The translations under genes were made by a program, and so were the position numbers. From the NCBI RefSeq assembly GCF_000372845.1, contig NZ_KB889963.1:806001-870000 (forward strand): a stretch of 64,000 bases of DNA, given 5' to 3'. The stretch's first letter is position 1. Each line of letters opens with the position of its first letter. Source of the stretch: Methylocystis rosea SV97 (lineage in GTDB: Bacteria; Pseudomonadota; Alphaproteobacteria; Rhizobiales; Beijerinckiaceae). The notes under the pieces were generated by a model. That model did not search any database. It saw only the letters and a program-made list of their open reading frames with translations, and was not told the DNA's origin. Below, one piece after another: positions 35,497-46,131 of the stretch.

Positions 35497-37275
35497 ATGA
35501 TGATGTCGAAGGAAATGTCCGGCGCCGAAATGGTGGTCGAAGCCCTGAAGGATCAGGGCGTGGAGATTCTTTTCGGCTATCCGGGCGGCGCCGTCCTTCC
35601 GATCTATGACGTGCTCTTCCAGCAAGAGAAGGTGCAGCACATTCTCGTGCGCCATGAGCAGGGGGCCGCCCATGCCGCGGAAGGCTATGCGCGCTCCTCG
35701 GGCAAGGTCGGCGTGCTGCTCGTCACCTCGGGACCGGGCGCCACCAATACGGTGACGGGCCTCACCGACGCGCTGATGGATTCGATCCCGCTCGTCTGCA
35801 TCACCGGGCAGGTGCCGACGCATCTCATCGGCTCCGACGCCTTTCAGGAATGCGACACGGTCGGCATCACCCGCCATTGCACGAAGCACAATTATCTCGT
35901 CAAGAACATCGCCGATCTGCCGCGCGTGCTGCATGAAGCCTTTTATGTGGCTTCGTCCGGCCGGCCGGGACCGGTGGTCATCGACATCCCCAAGGACGTG
36001 CAGTTCGCGCGCGGCGTCTACGCCCCGCCGCGCAGCGCCGCGCACAAGACCTATCATCCCAAGCTCGACGCCGACATGGAGGCGATGCAGCAGGCCGTGC
36101 GCATGATGGCGGCGGCGAAGCGTCCGATCTTTTACACCGGCGGCGGCGTCATTAATTCAGGACCCGCAGCCTCGACCCTGCTGCGCGAACTCGTCGGCCT
36201 GACGGGCTTTCCCATCACCTCGACGCTGATGGGGCTCGGCGCCTATCCGGGGTCGGGCGAAAACTGGCTCGGCATGCTGGGCATGCACGGCACCTGGGAA
36301 GCCAATCACGCCATGCACGACTGCGATCTGATGATCGCGGTCGGCGCGCGTTTCGACGACCGCATCACCGGACGTCTCGACGCCTTTTCGCCGGGCTCGA
36401 AAAAGATCCACATCGACATCGATCGTTCGTCCATCAACAAGAACGTCAAGGTCGATCTCGCCATCGTCGGCGATTGCGCCCATGTGCTCGAAGCCATGGT
36501 GCGCCTGTGGCGCGCCGAGGCGATGAGCGCCGACAAGCAGCCGCTCGACCATTGGTGGGCGATGATCAACGAGTGGCGGGCGCGCAAGTCACTGGCGTTC
36601 CGCAATTCGGACGCGGCGATCAAGCCGCAGCATGCGGTGCAACGGCTCTATGCGCTGACCAAGGATCGCGACGTCTACGTCACGACAGAAGTCGGGCAGC
36701 ATCAGATGTGGGCCGCCCAGCATTATCATTTTGAAGAGCCGAACCGCTGGATGACCTCGGGCGGACTCGGCACCATGGGCTACGGCCTGCCGGCGGCGAT
36801 CGGCGCGCAGCTCGCGCACCCCGGTTCGCTGGTGATCGACATCGCCGGCGAAGCCTCCATTCTGATGTGCATTCAGGAAATGTCGACGGCGATCCAATAT
36901 CGCCTGCCGGTGAAGATCTTCATCCTCAACAACGAATATATGGGCATGGTGCGCCAGTGGCAGGAGCTGCTGCATGGCGGGCGCTATTCCCATAGCTACT
37001 CCGAGGCGCTGCCCGATTTCGTCAAGCTTGCTGAGGCGTTCGGCGCCAAGGGCATCCGCTGCTCTGATCCCGCCTCGCTCGACGCCGCGATCCAGGAGAT
37101 GCTCGACTATGACGGACCGGTGATCTTCGACTGCGTCGTCGACAAGGTCGAGAATTGCTTCCCGATGATCCCCTCCGGCAAGGCGCATAACGACATGCTG
37201 CTCGCCGATCTTTCCGACGACGCCGGGATAGAGATCGGCGCGGTCATCGACGAAAAAGGAAAGATGCTTGTTTAG
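35497..37275 (+). CDS. ilvI: Acetolactate synthase large (catalytic) subunit
   Basis: A 592-residue ThDP-dependent enzyme that condenses two pyruvates to acetolactate, or pyruvate plus 2-oxobutyrate, first step for Val, Leu and Ile. The catalytic Glu is in [20 protein letters not shown] and the FAD-linked central domain follows ([12 protein letters not shown]). The ThDP/Mg region reads [10 protein letters not shown] where the classic motif is GDG(S), then [15 protein letters not shown]. Start is one of three in-frame ATGs at 35497, 35500 and 35503. The operon continues to ilvH and ilvC and is headed by a leader peptide and attenuator. ilvB is an equally used symbol. Confidence 0.95.
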   Translation: MMMSKEMSGAEMVVEALKDQGVEILFGYPGGAVLPIYDVLFQQEKVQHILVRHEQGAAHAAEGYARSSGKVGVLLVTSGPGATNTVTGLTDALMDSIPLVCITGQVPTHLIGSDAFQECDTVGITRHCTKHNYLVKNIADLPRVLHEAFYVASSGRPGPVVIDIPKDVQFARGVYAPPRSAAHKTYHPKLDADMEAMQQAVRMMAAAKRPIFYTGGGVINSGPAASTLLRELVGLTGFPITSTLMGLGAYPGSGENWLGMLGMHGTWEANHAMHDCDLMIAVGARFDDRITGRLDAFSPGSKKIHIDIDRSSINKNVKVDLAIVGDCAHVLEAMVRLWRAEAMSADKQPLDHWWAMINEWRARKSLAFRNSDAAIKPQHAVQRLYALTKDRDVYVTTEVGQHQMWAAQHYHFEEPNRWMTSGGLGTMGYGLPAAIGAQLAHPGSLVIDIAGEASILMCIQEMSTAIQYRLPVKIFILNNEYMGMVRQWQELLHGGRYSHSYSEALPDFVKLAEAFGAKGIRCSDPASLDAAIQEMLDYDGPVIFDCVVDKVENCFPMIPSGKAHNDMLLADLSDDAGIEIGAVIDEKGKMLV

Positions 37276-37287
37276 ACGGTCGGGTTT

Positions 37288-37331
37288 CGGCGATCGGCAG
37301 TCGCAGCGCTGCAATCGACTGCCGACCGCCG
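37288..37331. repeat. Long stem-loop between ilvI and ilvH
   Basis: Arms of 16 bases (CGGCGATCGGCAGTCG and CGACTGCCGACCGCCG) with one mismatch and a 12-base loop, no T-run. It may influence mRNA decay or the ratio of the two subunits; this is inference. Confidence 0.7.
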
Positions 37332-37356
37332 ATCTGCCGACCGCTCAGGAAAAAAG

Positions 37357-37908
37357 ATGAACGCTCCTGCTTCTCCGCCTTCTCCCTATTCCGCCGCCGC
37401 GCCGAACGCCAAGGTCGAGTCGCATACGCTGTCCGTGCTCGTCGACAATGAGCCGGGCGTATTGGCGCGCGTCGTCGGCCTGTTTTCCGGCCGCGGCTAC
37501 AATATCGAGAGCCTCACGGTCGCCGAGGTCGCCCACGCCGAACATCTCTCGCGGATCACCATATTGACCTCCGGCGCGCCGGAGACGATCGACCAGATCC
37601 ATCATCAGCTCGAGCGACTCGTCCCCGTGCATCAGGTGACCGACCTCACCATGTCGATGCGTTCGCTCGAACGCGAACTCGCCATGGTCAAGGTCAAAGG
37701 TCGCGGCGAGCACCGCACCTTCGCGCTACAGCTCGCCGAAGCCTTTCGCGCCCGTATCGTCGACGCGACGACCGAGAGCTTTATTTTCGAATTGACCGGC
37801 AAACCGCAGAAGATTGATGAATTTATCGACCTGATGCGTCCGATCGGGCTCGTCGAGGTCTCCCGCACAGGCGTCGCCGCCATCTCGCGCGGGCCCGATC
37901 CGATCTAA
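37357..37908 (+). CDS. ilvH: Acetolactate synthase small (regulatory) subunit
   Basis: A 183-residue regulatory partner of IlvI that confers valine feedback inhibition. The N-terminal ACT domain is clear (SVLVDNEPGVLARVVGLFSG ... RGYNIESLTVAE), followed by the C-terminal conserved half (FIDLMRPIGLVEVSRTGVAA). The first 20 residues are Pro/Ala-rich and variable. AGGA stands seven bases before the ATG. It follows ilvI after 81 bases that contain a long stem-loop, and ilvC is 119 bases downstream. Confidence 0.95.
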   Translation: MNAPASPPSPYSAAAPNAKVESHTLSVLVDNEPGVLARVVGLFSGRGYNIESLTVAEVAHAEHLSRITILTSGAPETIDQIHHQLERLVPVHQVTDLTMSMRSLERELAMVKVKGRGEHRTFALQLAEAFRARIVDATTESFIFELTGKPQKIDEFIDLMRPIGLVEVSRTGVAAISRGPDPI

Positions 37909-37946
37909 GGCTCGAGAATTTTGACCTTGCCGGGCGGCCCGCGTAG

Positions 37947-39047
<1,101 letters not shown>

Positions 39048-39155
39048 CGCATAATGATTTCCCAAAAAGGCGAGCGCGCACTCGGGTTTGGGGCGTTACC
39101 GAGGCGCAATCGGCGCATCACGCATCGACAAATGCATCGCCATAGCGGGGGATGA

Positions 39156-40034
39156 ATGCACGGGCCGGGCGGGCGGTCGAGTCATATTATCGAGAGCGAA
39201 ACGCGTCGGCGCGTACATGAGATTGTACGGAGCCGCATGACGTACGACGTCTCGACATTGATCGAACATTTCGTCGAAGACGTCGAGTTGAACTACAGCT
39301 GCTCCCGACTTGGCGTGCTTCCGCCGGGACAATGGCGCGGGCGCGATGCGCTTCGCGCCCATTTGCGTCGCGTCGACGTCGATTATGAACCGCTCGACGC
39401 GGAAGTTCTCTCGGTTCTTGTCGAAGGCGACAATACCGTGGTGCGATGGATCAGCCGGTGGCGCCACCGCGCCACCGGCCATATCCACAGCATGGACATG
39501 GCGCATTTTCTGCGCTGGCGGAACGGACTCGTTTCGGAAATGTACGAGTTCCGGGATCATCGTTGCGTCGCGCGCGGCGCCGATTTCCTGCCGCAAAGCC
39601 TCGACGACATTCTCAATCCCCGCAGCCCGGGACTCTCGCGCGATGAAATGGCGCGCCGGTTGATCGCCATGGGCAGTTTCTCGTGCGCGCCCGACATCGC
39701 GCTGTTCCGTGAGCTGTGTTCGCCTGACGTCGTGTGCGAATTCGTTGGCGACCGCGCGACGGTTTCGCACGCCGGGCGACATCGCGGCATAGAGGCGCTG
39801 ATCAACATCGTGCGCAGCATCGAGGTCGAGTTCGAGCAACTCGGACTCGCCATGCCCGAGGTCATCGTCGACGGCGGCGCCGCCGCTGCGCGTCGGATCG
39901 TCGAGTGGCGTCATCGCGGCACAGGCCGTTGCGGCCAAGTTCAGCTTGCCGACTTCGTGCGCTTCGAGGACGGCCGCATTGTCGAGATCGTCGAATTTCG
40001 CGACAGCACGGCGCTTTTGCAGATGCAGGCGTAA
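39156..40034 (+). CDS. Tandem NTF2/SnoaL-like domain protein
   Basis: A 292-residue soluble protein made of two NTF2-like (SnoaL-type) cone folds in tandem, about residues 20-135 and 165-285. The two halves end alike: WRHRATGHIHSMDMAHFLRW with VSEMYEFRD, and WRHRGTGRCGQVQLADFVRF with IVEIVEFRD. Stand-alone NTF2-like proteins act as ketosteroid-isomerase-like enzymes or ligand-binding proteins; the substrate here is unknown. GGGGGA precedes the ATG. It lies just after ilvC but no functional link is evident. Confidence 0.8.
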   Translation: MHGPGGRSSHIIESETRRRVHEIVRSRMTYDVSTLIEHFVEDVELNYSCSRLGVLPPGQWRGRDALRAHLRRVDVDYEPLDAEVLSVLVEGDNTVVRWISRWRHRATGHIHSMDMAHFLRWRNGLVSEMYEFRDHRCVARGADFLPQSLDDILNPRSPGLSRDEMARRLIAMGSFSCAPDIALFRELCSPDVVCEFVGDRATVSHAGRHRGIEALINIVRSIEVEFEQLGLAMPEVIVDGGAAAARRIVEWRHRGTGRCGQVQLADFVRFEDGRIVEIVEFRDSTALLQMQA

Positions 40035-40161
40035 CAAAGCGCGTGACGTGTGCGATGCGATTCAGTCAGTCCAATCGACATCCGGCAATCATCGCGCGCA
40101 GTCGCGTCGAGTACGGATGTGACGGCCCGGCGCGTCGTTGCCGCCAAGGAGCGGTCCGCCC

Positions 40162-40908
40162 GTGACTCTCGAGATTGTGGAGTTCGATCGGCTCGAGTGT
40201 CGCTTTGTCGACCATCGCTGGGGCTTCGTTGAGGAGCGGGCCGTCGACATCGAGCGCCATTGGGAGGAGCGTCGCCGCGCCAATCCGGCGCTCTACGACG
40301 GCTCTGTGCTGCTCGCCTGTCGCGTCGAGCGGGCGATCGGCGAAGACGGCGCGCGCATCTTGCGGATGGCGTTCTTCAAGACGCCTTTCTCGAGCTTTCT
40401 TGCCTGGCGAGAATTCGGCTGGCCGGACGAAGCCGTATACAATTGCTTCTCGATGCCGGCGGCGCGCGCGCGCGACGGCGCCTATCTCCTCGGGGAAATG
40501 GGGCCAAGCCACTCATTCGCCGGCCAGCTCTATTTTCCCTGCGGAACCCCCGACCCTTCCGACGTCGTCTCGGGCGGTCGCGTTGATCTTGCCGGCAGTC
40601 TTGTGCGCGAACTCGCAGAAGAGACGGGCCTCGCCGCTTCGGAGGCGCATGCGTCGGCCGGCTGGACGGCGATATTCGATCGCCAGCATGTCGCCTGCGT
40701 CAAGAGGCTGGATTTCGATGCGCCGTCGCACGCCCTCCTCGCCAGGGTGAAGGCCTTTATCGCGACCGAAAGCGCGCCCGAACTCGCGGACGCGCATATG
40801 GTTTCGAGCTTGACGGCGCTTTCCGACCCGCGCCTGCCCGCCTTCATGGTCGCGTATCTTTCGCGCGTCCTCGCCGGCGCGGATGAAATTCCGCGTCGCG
40901 CGGGTTAG
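40162..40908 (+). CDS. NUDIX hydrolase-like protein
   Basis: A 248-residue protein whose central region (about residues 125-160) carries a Nudix box, GGRVDLAGSLVRELAEETGL. The REL-x-EE-x-GL core is intact but the first Glu of the canonical box is replaced. Nudix enzymes hydrolyse nucleoside diphosphates linked to another group. The GTG at 40162 is chosen because AAGGAG lies ten bases upstream. The stop lies 11 bases before the likely ATG of the aroK-aroB fusion, so they may be co-transcribed. Confidence 0.75.
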   Translation: MTLEIVEFDRLECRFVDHRWGFVEERAVDIERHWEERRRANPALYDGSVLLACRVERAIGEDGARILRMAFFKTPFSSFLAWREFGWPDEAVYNCFSMPAARARDGAYLLGEMGPSHSFAGQLYFPCGTPDPSDVVSGGRVDLAGSLVRELAEETGLAASEAHASAGWTAIFDRQHVACVKRLDFDAPSHALLARVKAFIATESAPELADAHMVSSLTALSDPRLPAFMVAYLSRVLAGADEIPRRAG

Positions 40909-40918
40909 ATTTGCGCCA

Positions 40919-42727
40919 ATGACTCGACCGCAACACTCCGGCGTCGTCCTTCCAGCTCCGCAAGCGTCCAGTGACGAGCGCGCTTTGGCCGTGCGCGCCG
41001 CCCTGAACGGCAGGGTTATCGTGCTTGTCGGAATGATGGGCTCCGGCAAAAGCGCCATCGGCCAGAGGCTGGCCGCACGTCTCGGCCTGCCTTTCGTCGA
41101 TGCGGACGCTGAGATCGTCGCCGCGGCGGCCGGCATGTCCATTCCCGAGATTTTCGCCAAATATGGCGAACGCTATTTTCGCGACGGCGAGAGGCGCGTG
41201 ATCATGCGGCTTCTGAACGGCGGCCCGGTCGTGCTCGCCACCGGCGGCGGCGCGTTTCTCGACCCGCGCACGCGCGACCGCATCGCCGAACGGGGCGTAT
41301 CGGTGTGGCTAGACGCGGATCTGAAGACCTTGCTGAAACGCGTGCGCCGCAAGAATGATCGTCCCCTGCTGCAGACGGAAGATCCGGAGGAGACGCTGCG
41401 CCAGTTGCTGGACGCGCGACGCCCCCTATACGAACTCGCCGATCTTCGCGTCGAGTCGCGCGAAATCCCGCAGGATGCGATGGTGGATGATACGCTCGGG
41501 GTTCTCGCCGCAGGCTTGCCGATGTTGGAAGACTTGCGGCAGCGGGCGCAAAGCAAAGGTTTCGCCAAAGCCATGACGCATCTCTATCCCGCGCGCGCTG
41601 AAGGCGACGCCCGGCGCCAGGAAATCGTTCGGGTCGCGCTCGGCGGGCGCTCCTACGACATCATCATCGGCGACGGGCTGCTGCAGCGCGCCGGCGATTA
41701 TATCGCGGAGATCGCGCCCGGCGCCGCATGCGCCGTCATCACGGACGAGAATGTCGCCAGACTGCACCTTCCGACGGTTGAGCAGAGTCTGAAGGACGCC
41801 GGCCTGCGTGTGACGACCATCATCGTTCCGCCTGGCGAGGCGTCAAAATCGCTGTCGGTCTATGGCCGCGTCTGTGACGACGTGCTGACCGCAAGAATCG
41901 AACGGCGCGATCTGATCGTCGCGCTTGGCGGCGGCGTCGTTGGCGACCTCGCCGGATTTGTGGCCGCGAGCGTGCGGCGCGGCTCGCGCTTCGTGCAGAT
42001 TCCGACGACGTTGCTGTCGCAGGTCGATTCTTCGGTCGGCGGCAAGACGGGGATCAATTCGCGTCACGGCAAGAATTTGATCGGCGCCTTTCACCAGCCC
42101 TCGCTGGTTCTGGCCGACGTCGACACACTGCGCACGTTGCCGCTGCGCGAGTTCCGCGCCGGCTACGCCGAAGTGGTGAAATACGGTCTGATCGGCGACG
42201 CCCGCTTCTTCGATTGGCTCGACGCCGACTCGGAAGCGGTGTTCCACAGTCAGGCGGAACAGATTTGCGCCGTGGCGGTGAGCTGCGAGACCAAGGCGAC
42301 GATCGTCGCGCGCGATGAAACGGAGCAGGGCGAACGGGCGTTGCTCAACCTCGGTCACACATTCGGCCACGCCTTCGAGCGCCTGACCGATTACAACAGC
42401 GCGCGCCTGGTTCACGGCGAGGGCGTTGCGATCGGCATGGCTTGCGCCGCGCGCTTCTCCGTGCGCCGCGGTCTGTGCCCCGAGGCGGCGGCGGAGCGCG
42501 TCGAACGCCATCTGAAGGCCGTCGGTCTGCCGACGAAGATCCGCGACATTCCGGATTGGCGCGACGACGCCCAGGCCATTCTCGACGCCATGTATCAGGA
42601 CAAGAAGGTCGAGCGCGGCGCGCTGACTTTCATTCTCTTGCGCGGCATCGGCCAGGCGTTTATCGCAAAATCCGTCGACGCCAATGAGGTGCTTGGCTTT
42701 CTTAAAGACGAGCTAAAGCGGACATAG
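40919..42727 (+). CDS. aroKB: Bifunctional shikimate kinase / 3-dehydroquinate synthase (AroK-AroB fusion)
   Basis: A 602-residue fusion of two shikimate-pathway enzymes. Residues about 30-200 are shikimate kinase with P-loop GMMGSGKSAIG and LATGGGAFLDP. Residues about 235-600 are NAD-dependent dehydroquinate synthase with GGGVVGDLAGFVAAS, QVDSSVGGKTGIN, zinc-ligand regions GHTFGHAFE and HGEGVAIGM. In most alphaproteobacteria aroK and aroB are adjacent separate genes, so the fusion removed the boundary. The reactions are not consecutive in the pathway. The ATG at 40919 is preferred; one at 40883 would overlap the upstream gene. The CorC/HlyC gene starts five bases after the stop. Confidence 0.93.
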   Translation: MTRPQHSGVVLPAPQASSDERALAVRAALNGRVIVLVGMMGSGKSAIGQRLAARLGLPFVDADAEIVAAAAGMSIPEIFAKYGERYFRDGERRVIMRLLNGGPVVLATGGGAFLDPRTRDRIAERGVSVWLDADLKTLLKRVRRKNDRPLLQTEDPEETLRQLLDARRPLYELADLRVESREIPQDAMVDDTLGVLAAGLPMLEDLRQRAQSKGFAKAMTHLYPARAEGDARRQEIVRVALGGRSYDIIIGDGLLQRAGDYIAEIAPGAACAVITDENVARLHLPTVEQSLKDAGLRVTTIIVPPGEASKSLSVYGRVCDDVLTARIERRDLIVALGGGVVGDLAGFVAASVRRGSRFVQIPTTLLSQVDSSVGGKTGINSRHGKNLIGAFHQPSLVLADVDTLRTLPLREFRAGYAEVVKYGLIGDARFFDWLDADSEAVFHSQAEQICAVAVSCETKATIVARDETEQGERALLNLGHTFGHAFERLTDYNSARLVHGEGVAIGMACAARFSVRRGLCPEAAAERVERHLKAVGLPTKIRDIPDWRDDAQAILDAMYQDKKVERGALTFILLRGIGQAFIAKSVDANEVLGFLKDELKRT

Positions 42728-42731
42728 CGCC

Positions 42732-44027
42732 ATGCATGGGCTCGAATCCAGCGCGCCGCAGGTCGACATATGGACTGCGGTCGGCATCGTCATCGTCTGC
42801 GTATTCCTGTCGGCGGTCTTTGCGGGGTCGGAGACGGCGCTCACCGCCGCGTCGCACGCCCGGATGCATTCGCTGGAAAAAGAGGGCGATAAGCGCGCCG
42901 CCGCCGTCAATCGGCTGCTGCGCCAGCGTAACCGCATGATCGCCGCGCTGTTGCTTGGCGGCACCCTGGTCAACATCGGCGGCTCCGCTTTCACCACGAG
43001 CGTGCTGGTCGTTGTCGCGGCTGACAATGGCGCGGTGTATGCGACCGTCATCATGACCGTGTTGCTGCTTGTCTTCGCCGAGGTTCTGCCGAAAACGCTG
43101 GCGATCAATCATCCCGACGAAACATCGCTGCGGGTCGCGAAGTTTATTGCGCCCTTCGTGCGAGTCGTCGGGCCGCTCCTCGCGGGCGTCGAATATATCG
43201 TGCGCACGGTGCTCGCGTTGGCGGGCGTCGAGGTTGGCCAAGGACGAACAGTTCGCTCGCCCTATGACGAATTAAAGAGCGCCGTCGATATTTTGCATGA
43301 CGAGGGCAATGTCGAGCGCGCCGCGCGCGACATGTTCGGCGGCGTCCTAGATTTGCAGGTGCTGCATGTTTCGGACGTGATGATCCACCGCACCAAAATG
43401 CGCACGATCGACGCGGATCTGCCGCCGGACCAGATCGTGCGCGAGGTGCTGTCGTCGCCCTTCACCCGCATGCCGCTCTGGCGCGAGCGACCGGACAATT
43501 TCGTCGGGGTCCTGCATTCGAAGGACATACTGCGGGCGCTGAACGCCGCAGGCGGCGACGCCTCCAAGCTCGACGTCGGCGAGGTGATGTTCGCCCCGTG
43601 GTTTGTCCCCGAGGCGACGACGCTCGAGGATCAGCTCGAAGCCTTCCTGAAGCGTAAGACGCATTTCGCTTTGGTCGTCGACGAATATGGCGAGGTGATG
43701 GGACTCGTCACGCTCGAAGATATCCTCGAGGAAATCGTCGGCGACATTCGTGACGAACATGATCTCGCGGTGCAGGGCGTGCGTCCGCAGCCCGACGGGT
43801 CGGTGCTGGTCGACGGCGCCGTGCCGGTGCGCGATCTCAATCGCGTCATGGCGTGGGAGCTGCCCGATGAGGAAGCGACAACGATCGCGGGACTGGTGAT
43901 CCACGAGGCGGGCGCGATTCCGGAAGCCGGGCAGGTCTTCACCTATCACGGTTTCCGTTTCGAGGTGATGCGCAAGATCAGGAATCGCGTCACCGCCTTG
44001 CGGGTGACGCCGCAGCAAGCCGTATGA
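42732..44027 (+). CDS. CorC/HlyC-type CNNM-domain membrane protein
   Basis: A 431-residue protein of the hemolysin-C/CorC family. The N-terminal CNNM (DUF21) membrane domain (about residues 10-190) has AGSETALTAASHARMHSLEK. Two CBS domains follow (about 200-330; MIHRTKMRTIDADLPPD, VVDEYGEVMGLVTLEDILEE), and the C-terminal transporter-associated domain completes it. Such proteins are linked to magnesium or cobalt efflux; direct evidence for this one is lacking. It starts five bases after aroKB and is probably in the same transcript, as in many alphaproteobacteria. Confidence 0.92.
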   Translation: MHGLESSAPQVDIWTAVGIVIVCVFLSAVFAGSETALTAASHARMHSLEKEGDKRAAAVNRLLRQRNRMIAALLLGGTLVNIGGSAFTTSVLVVVAADNGAVYATVIMTVLLLVFAEVLPKTLAINHPDETSLRVAKFIAPFVRVVGPLLAGVEYIVRTVLALAGVEVGQGRTVRSPYDELKSAVDILHDEGNVERAARDMFGGVLDLQVLHVSDVMIHRTKMRTIDADLPPDQIVREVLSSPFTRMPLWRERPDNFVGVLHSKDILRALNAAGGDASKLDVGEVMFAPWFVPEATTLEDQLEAFLKRKTHFALVVDEYGEVMGLVTLEDILEEIVGDIRDEHDLAVQGVRPQPDGSVLVDGAVPVRDLNRVMAWELPDEEATTIAGLVIHEAGAIPEAGQVFTYHGFRFEVMRKIRNRVTALRVTPQQAV

Positions 44028-44050
44028 CGACGCACGCAGAGGATCTTCTC

Positions 44051-45556
44051 TTAAATTTCAGCGGATAATTCGACTTGCAGGCCTTCGGCGCGATACGAGA
44101 GCCTGACGTCTCCGCCCATCTGGCGCGCGAGCACATTGGTGATCAGGAAATGCCCGACTCCGGTTTGCTCCGGGTGTTCGACCTTTGGCCCCCCCGTCTC
44201 CGTCCAATTCAAGATGAGACGTGGACGATCTTCTTCGCGATCGATACGCCAGCTGATCGCTATCCGACCGTCGTCGTCTGAGAGCGCTCCGTGCTGCTCG
44301 GCGTTGGCAAGCAGTTCGTTGATGGTCAGACCCAAGGCGGAGGCGACCGCGGAGCGCAATTCCACGTCTTCGCCCGACAGTGAGATACGCTCGGCGTAGT
44401 CGTGGCTGCCACAAGACAGCGCGATCATGAGCAGGTCTCTGAGCGGCGTTCGTTCCCAGGAGGTCTGCACGAGCAGCGTGGAGATGCGGCTCAGACACTG
44501 GACGCGGTGGGAGAAGCCTTGCTGAAAGCTCGAAAAGTCCTGCGCCGTGCGCGCGGTGATATTGGCGATTCCCTGGATCATCGCGAGCGAATTGTTCACC
44601 CGGTGATGCAGCTCGCGGTTCATCATCTGATTGTGCATCTCCGCGTTTTTGATCTCGTCGACGTCGGTGATGGCGACGATCGCGCCGATAACGGCCCCCT
44701 TGTCGTCGCGGATCGGCGCGCCGACGATGTTGATCCAGACGTAGGCGCCGTCGCCGCGCTCGATCTTGCACTCGAGCTGCGGATGGTTCTCCCCAGCAAG
44801 GGCGCGCGCGAGCGGGTATTCCTCATTCGCGACCGGGTGGCCGTCCTGATGAATGGCGTTCCATTTGGAATAGGCTTGCGTGCTTTCCGAGTAGCGAACA
44901 GGGCGACGGAAGATCGCTTCAATGACGTGATTGCCCTCGACGATTCGTCCGCTCGGGGCTTCGGCGATGATGATTCCGACCGGCACGGCGTCAAGCAGCG
45001 CGCGCAGTTGCAGATTCGCCCCCGCGCGGCTGACGATCGACGAGCTTTTCATCAGTAGATCGTTCAGCTCGGACAGCCTCTTGCGCTTTTCGCGCAGGCG
45101 CTCGTCCATGTCCTGAAGGCTATGCGCGATCGCATCGACCTCAGGAACGCCGGTGTCGCTCCAATGCGAGGCGCCGCGCGCTTCCACGGCCAGACTCAAT
45201 TCGGCGAGTTCATGTTGCGCCCTTTGCGTCTCCCCGCGCTGCCTCACCAGTAAAAAAATCACGGCGATCGTCGTCGCCAGCGCGAGCGTGAGCGCGCCAA
45301 CGATCAGGCGCCAGACCTCGATCATGTTTGCCGCGCCTTCCGCGGCGCGGGCGGCAGACGTCATCGCCAGCAGGAACGCCAGCGCAGCGCGCGGCGCGGC
45401 GACCCCCGGCGCCCGCGGGTATGGTTTGGCCGTCGCCGACACGGGCGGCGACCGCCGGGCTGATCGACCGTTATGGCCTTCCGTCATTACGCTGCCAAAA
45501 TTTTCGGGACCCTGCCGGGCGTAACCGTCAGATAGCGCGAAATCTTGATCGCGCAT
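44051..45556 (-). CDS. HisKA_2/HWE-type sensor histidine kinase (candidate PhyR kinase)
   Basis: A roughly 500-residue membrane kinase. Two hydrophobic segments (about residues 50-70 and 80-105) are followed by a short coiled stretch, a PAS domain (about 190-310; DAVPVGIIIAEAPSGRIVEG) and a HisKA_2-type core. The phospho-His is in NRELHHRVNNSLAMIQGIA and the ATP-binding N box in TINELLANAEQHGAL. Kinases of this type next to ecfG phosphorylate PhyR in other alphaproteobacteria. Several starts are possible (TTG 45580 overlapping the ecfG stop, ATG 45556, ATG 45487); none has a strong ribosome site. Confidence 0.85.
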   Translation of the reverse strand: MRDQDFALSDGYARQGPENFGSVMTEGHNGRSARRSPPVSATAKPYPRAPGVAAPRAALAFLLAMTSAARAAEGAANMIEVWRLIVGALTLALATTIAVIFLLVRQRGETQRAQHELAELSLAVEARGASHWSDTGVPEVDAIAHSLQDMDERLREKRKRLSELNDLLMKSSSIVSRAGANLQLRALLDAVPVGIIIAEAPSGRIVEGNHVIEAIFRRPVRYSESTQAYSKWNAIHQDGHPVANEEYPLARALAGENHPQLECKIERGDGAYVWINIVGAPIRDDKGAVIGAIVAITDVDEIKNAEMHNQMMNRELHHRVNNSLAMIQGIANITARTAQDFSSFQQGFSHRVQCLSRISTLLVQTSWERTPLRDLLMIALSCGSHDYAERISLSGEDVELRSAVASALGLTINELLANAEQHGALSDDDGRIAISWRIDREEDRPRLILNWTETGGPKVEHPEQTGVGHFLITNVLARQMGGDVRLSYRAEGLQVELSAEI

Positions 45557-45576
45557 CCCACGCGAAGGCTTGGCTG

Positions 45577-46131
45577 TCAAACGGCGCGGGAGGGTCGCCG
45601 GGCCGCGAGGTCCGAGACGGTGGGATCGGTGTCGATGTCGCTCGTGTTGAGCAGGCCCAGATGCTGCGCAAGTTTGGCGCGGGCGCGATTCAACCGGCTC
45701 TTGACCGTGCCAATGGCCACGCCGCAGACCTCCGCCGCTTCGTCGTAGGAGAGTTCGGTGATCCCGATCAGCAGCAGAATTTCCTTGTGTTCGGGGGCAA
45801 GCTTATCAAGCGCCGCCTGAACGTCGGTCAGGGTGAGCGCCGACTCCTGGCCACCCTTCACGGGGATCTGCTGGGCCAGGAGATTGTCGCTGTCCTGAAC
45901 TTCGCGCGAGCGTTTCCGATAGCTCGAAAAATAAGTGTTGCGCAAAATGGTGACGAGCCAGGCGCGCAGATTGGTGTTTTGCTGAAAGGAATCGGCGTGC
46001 GACCAGGCTTTGACCAGAGTGTCCTGAACCAGGTCGTCGGCGAGGCTATGCGATCCGCACAGCGAAATGGCGAAGGCGCGCAGATAGGGCATCTGCGCCA
46101 CCATCTGATCTCCGAAGGCCTCGTAGCTCAT
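45577..46131 (-). CDS. ecfG: General stress response ECF sigma factor EcfG
   Basis: A 184-residue ECF sigma factor. Region 2 (RAFAISLCGSHSLADDLVQD, ANTNLRAWL-type segment) and region 4 (LLLIGITELSYDEAAEVCGV and TVKSRLNRAR) are both visible. EcfG directs RNA polymerase to GGAAC-N16/17-CGTT promoters and is held inactive by NepR. The ATG overlaps the nepR stop in an ATGA junction. A promoter with exactly this sequence precedes nepR, so autoregulation is expected. Confidence 0.93.
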   Translation of the reverse strand: MSYEAFGDQMVAQMPYLRAFAISLCGSHSLADDLVQDTLVKAWSHADSFQQNTNLRAWLVTILRNTYFSSYRKRSREVQDSDNLLAQQIPVKGGQESALTLTDVQAALDKLAPEHKEILLLIGITELSYDEAAEVCGVAIGTVKSRLNRARAKLAQHLGLLNTSDIDTDPTVSDLAARRPSRAV

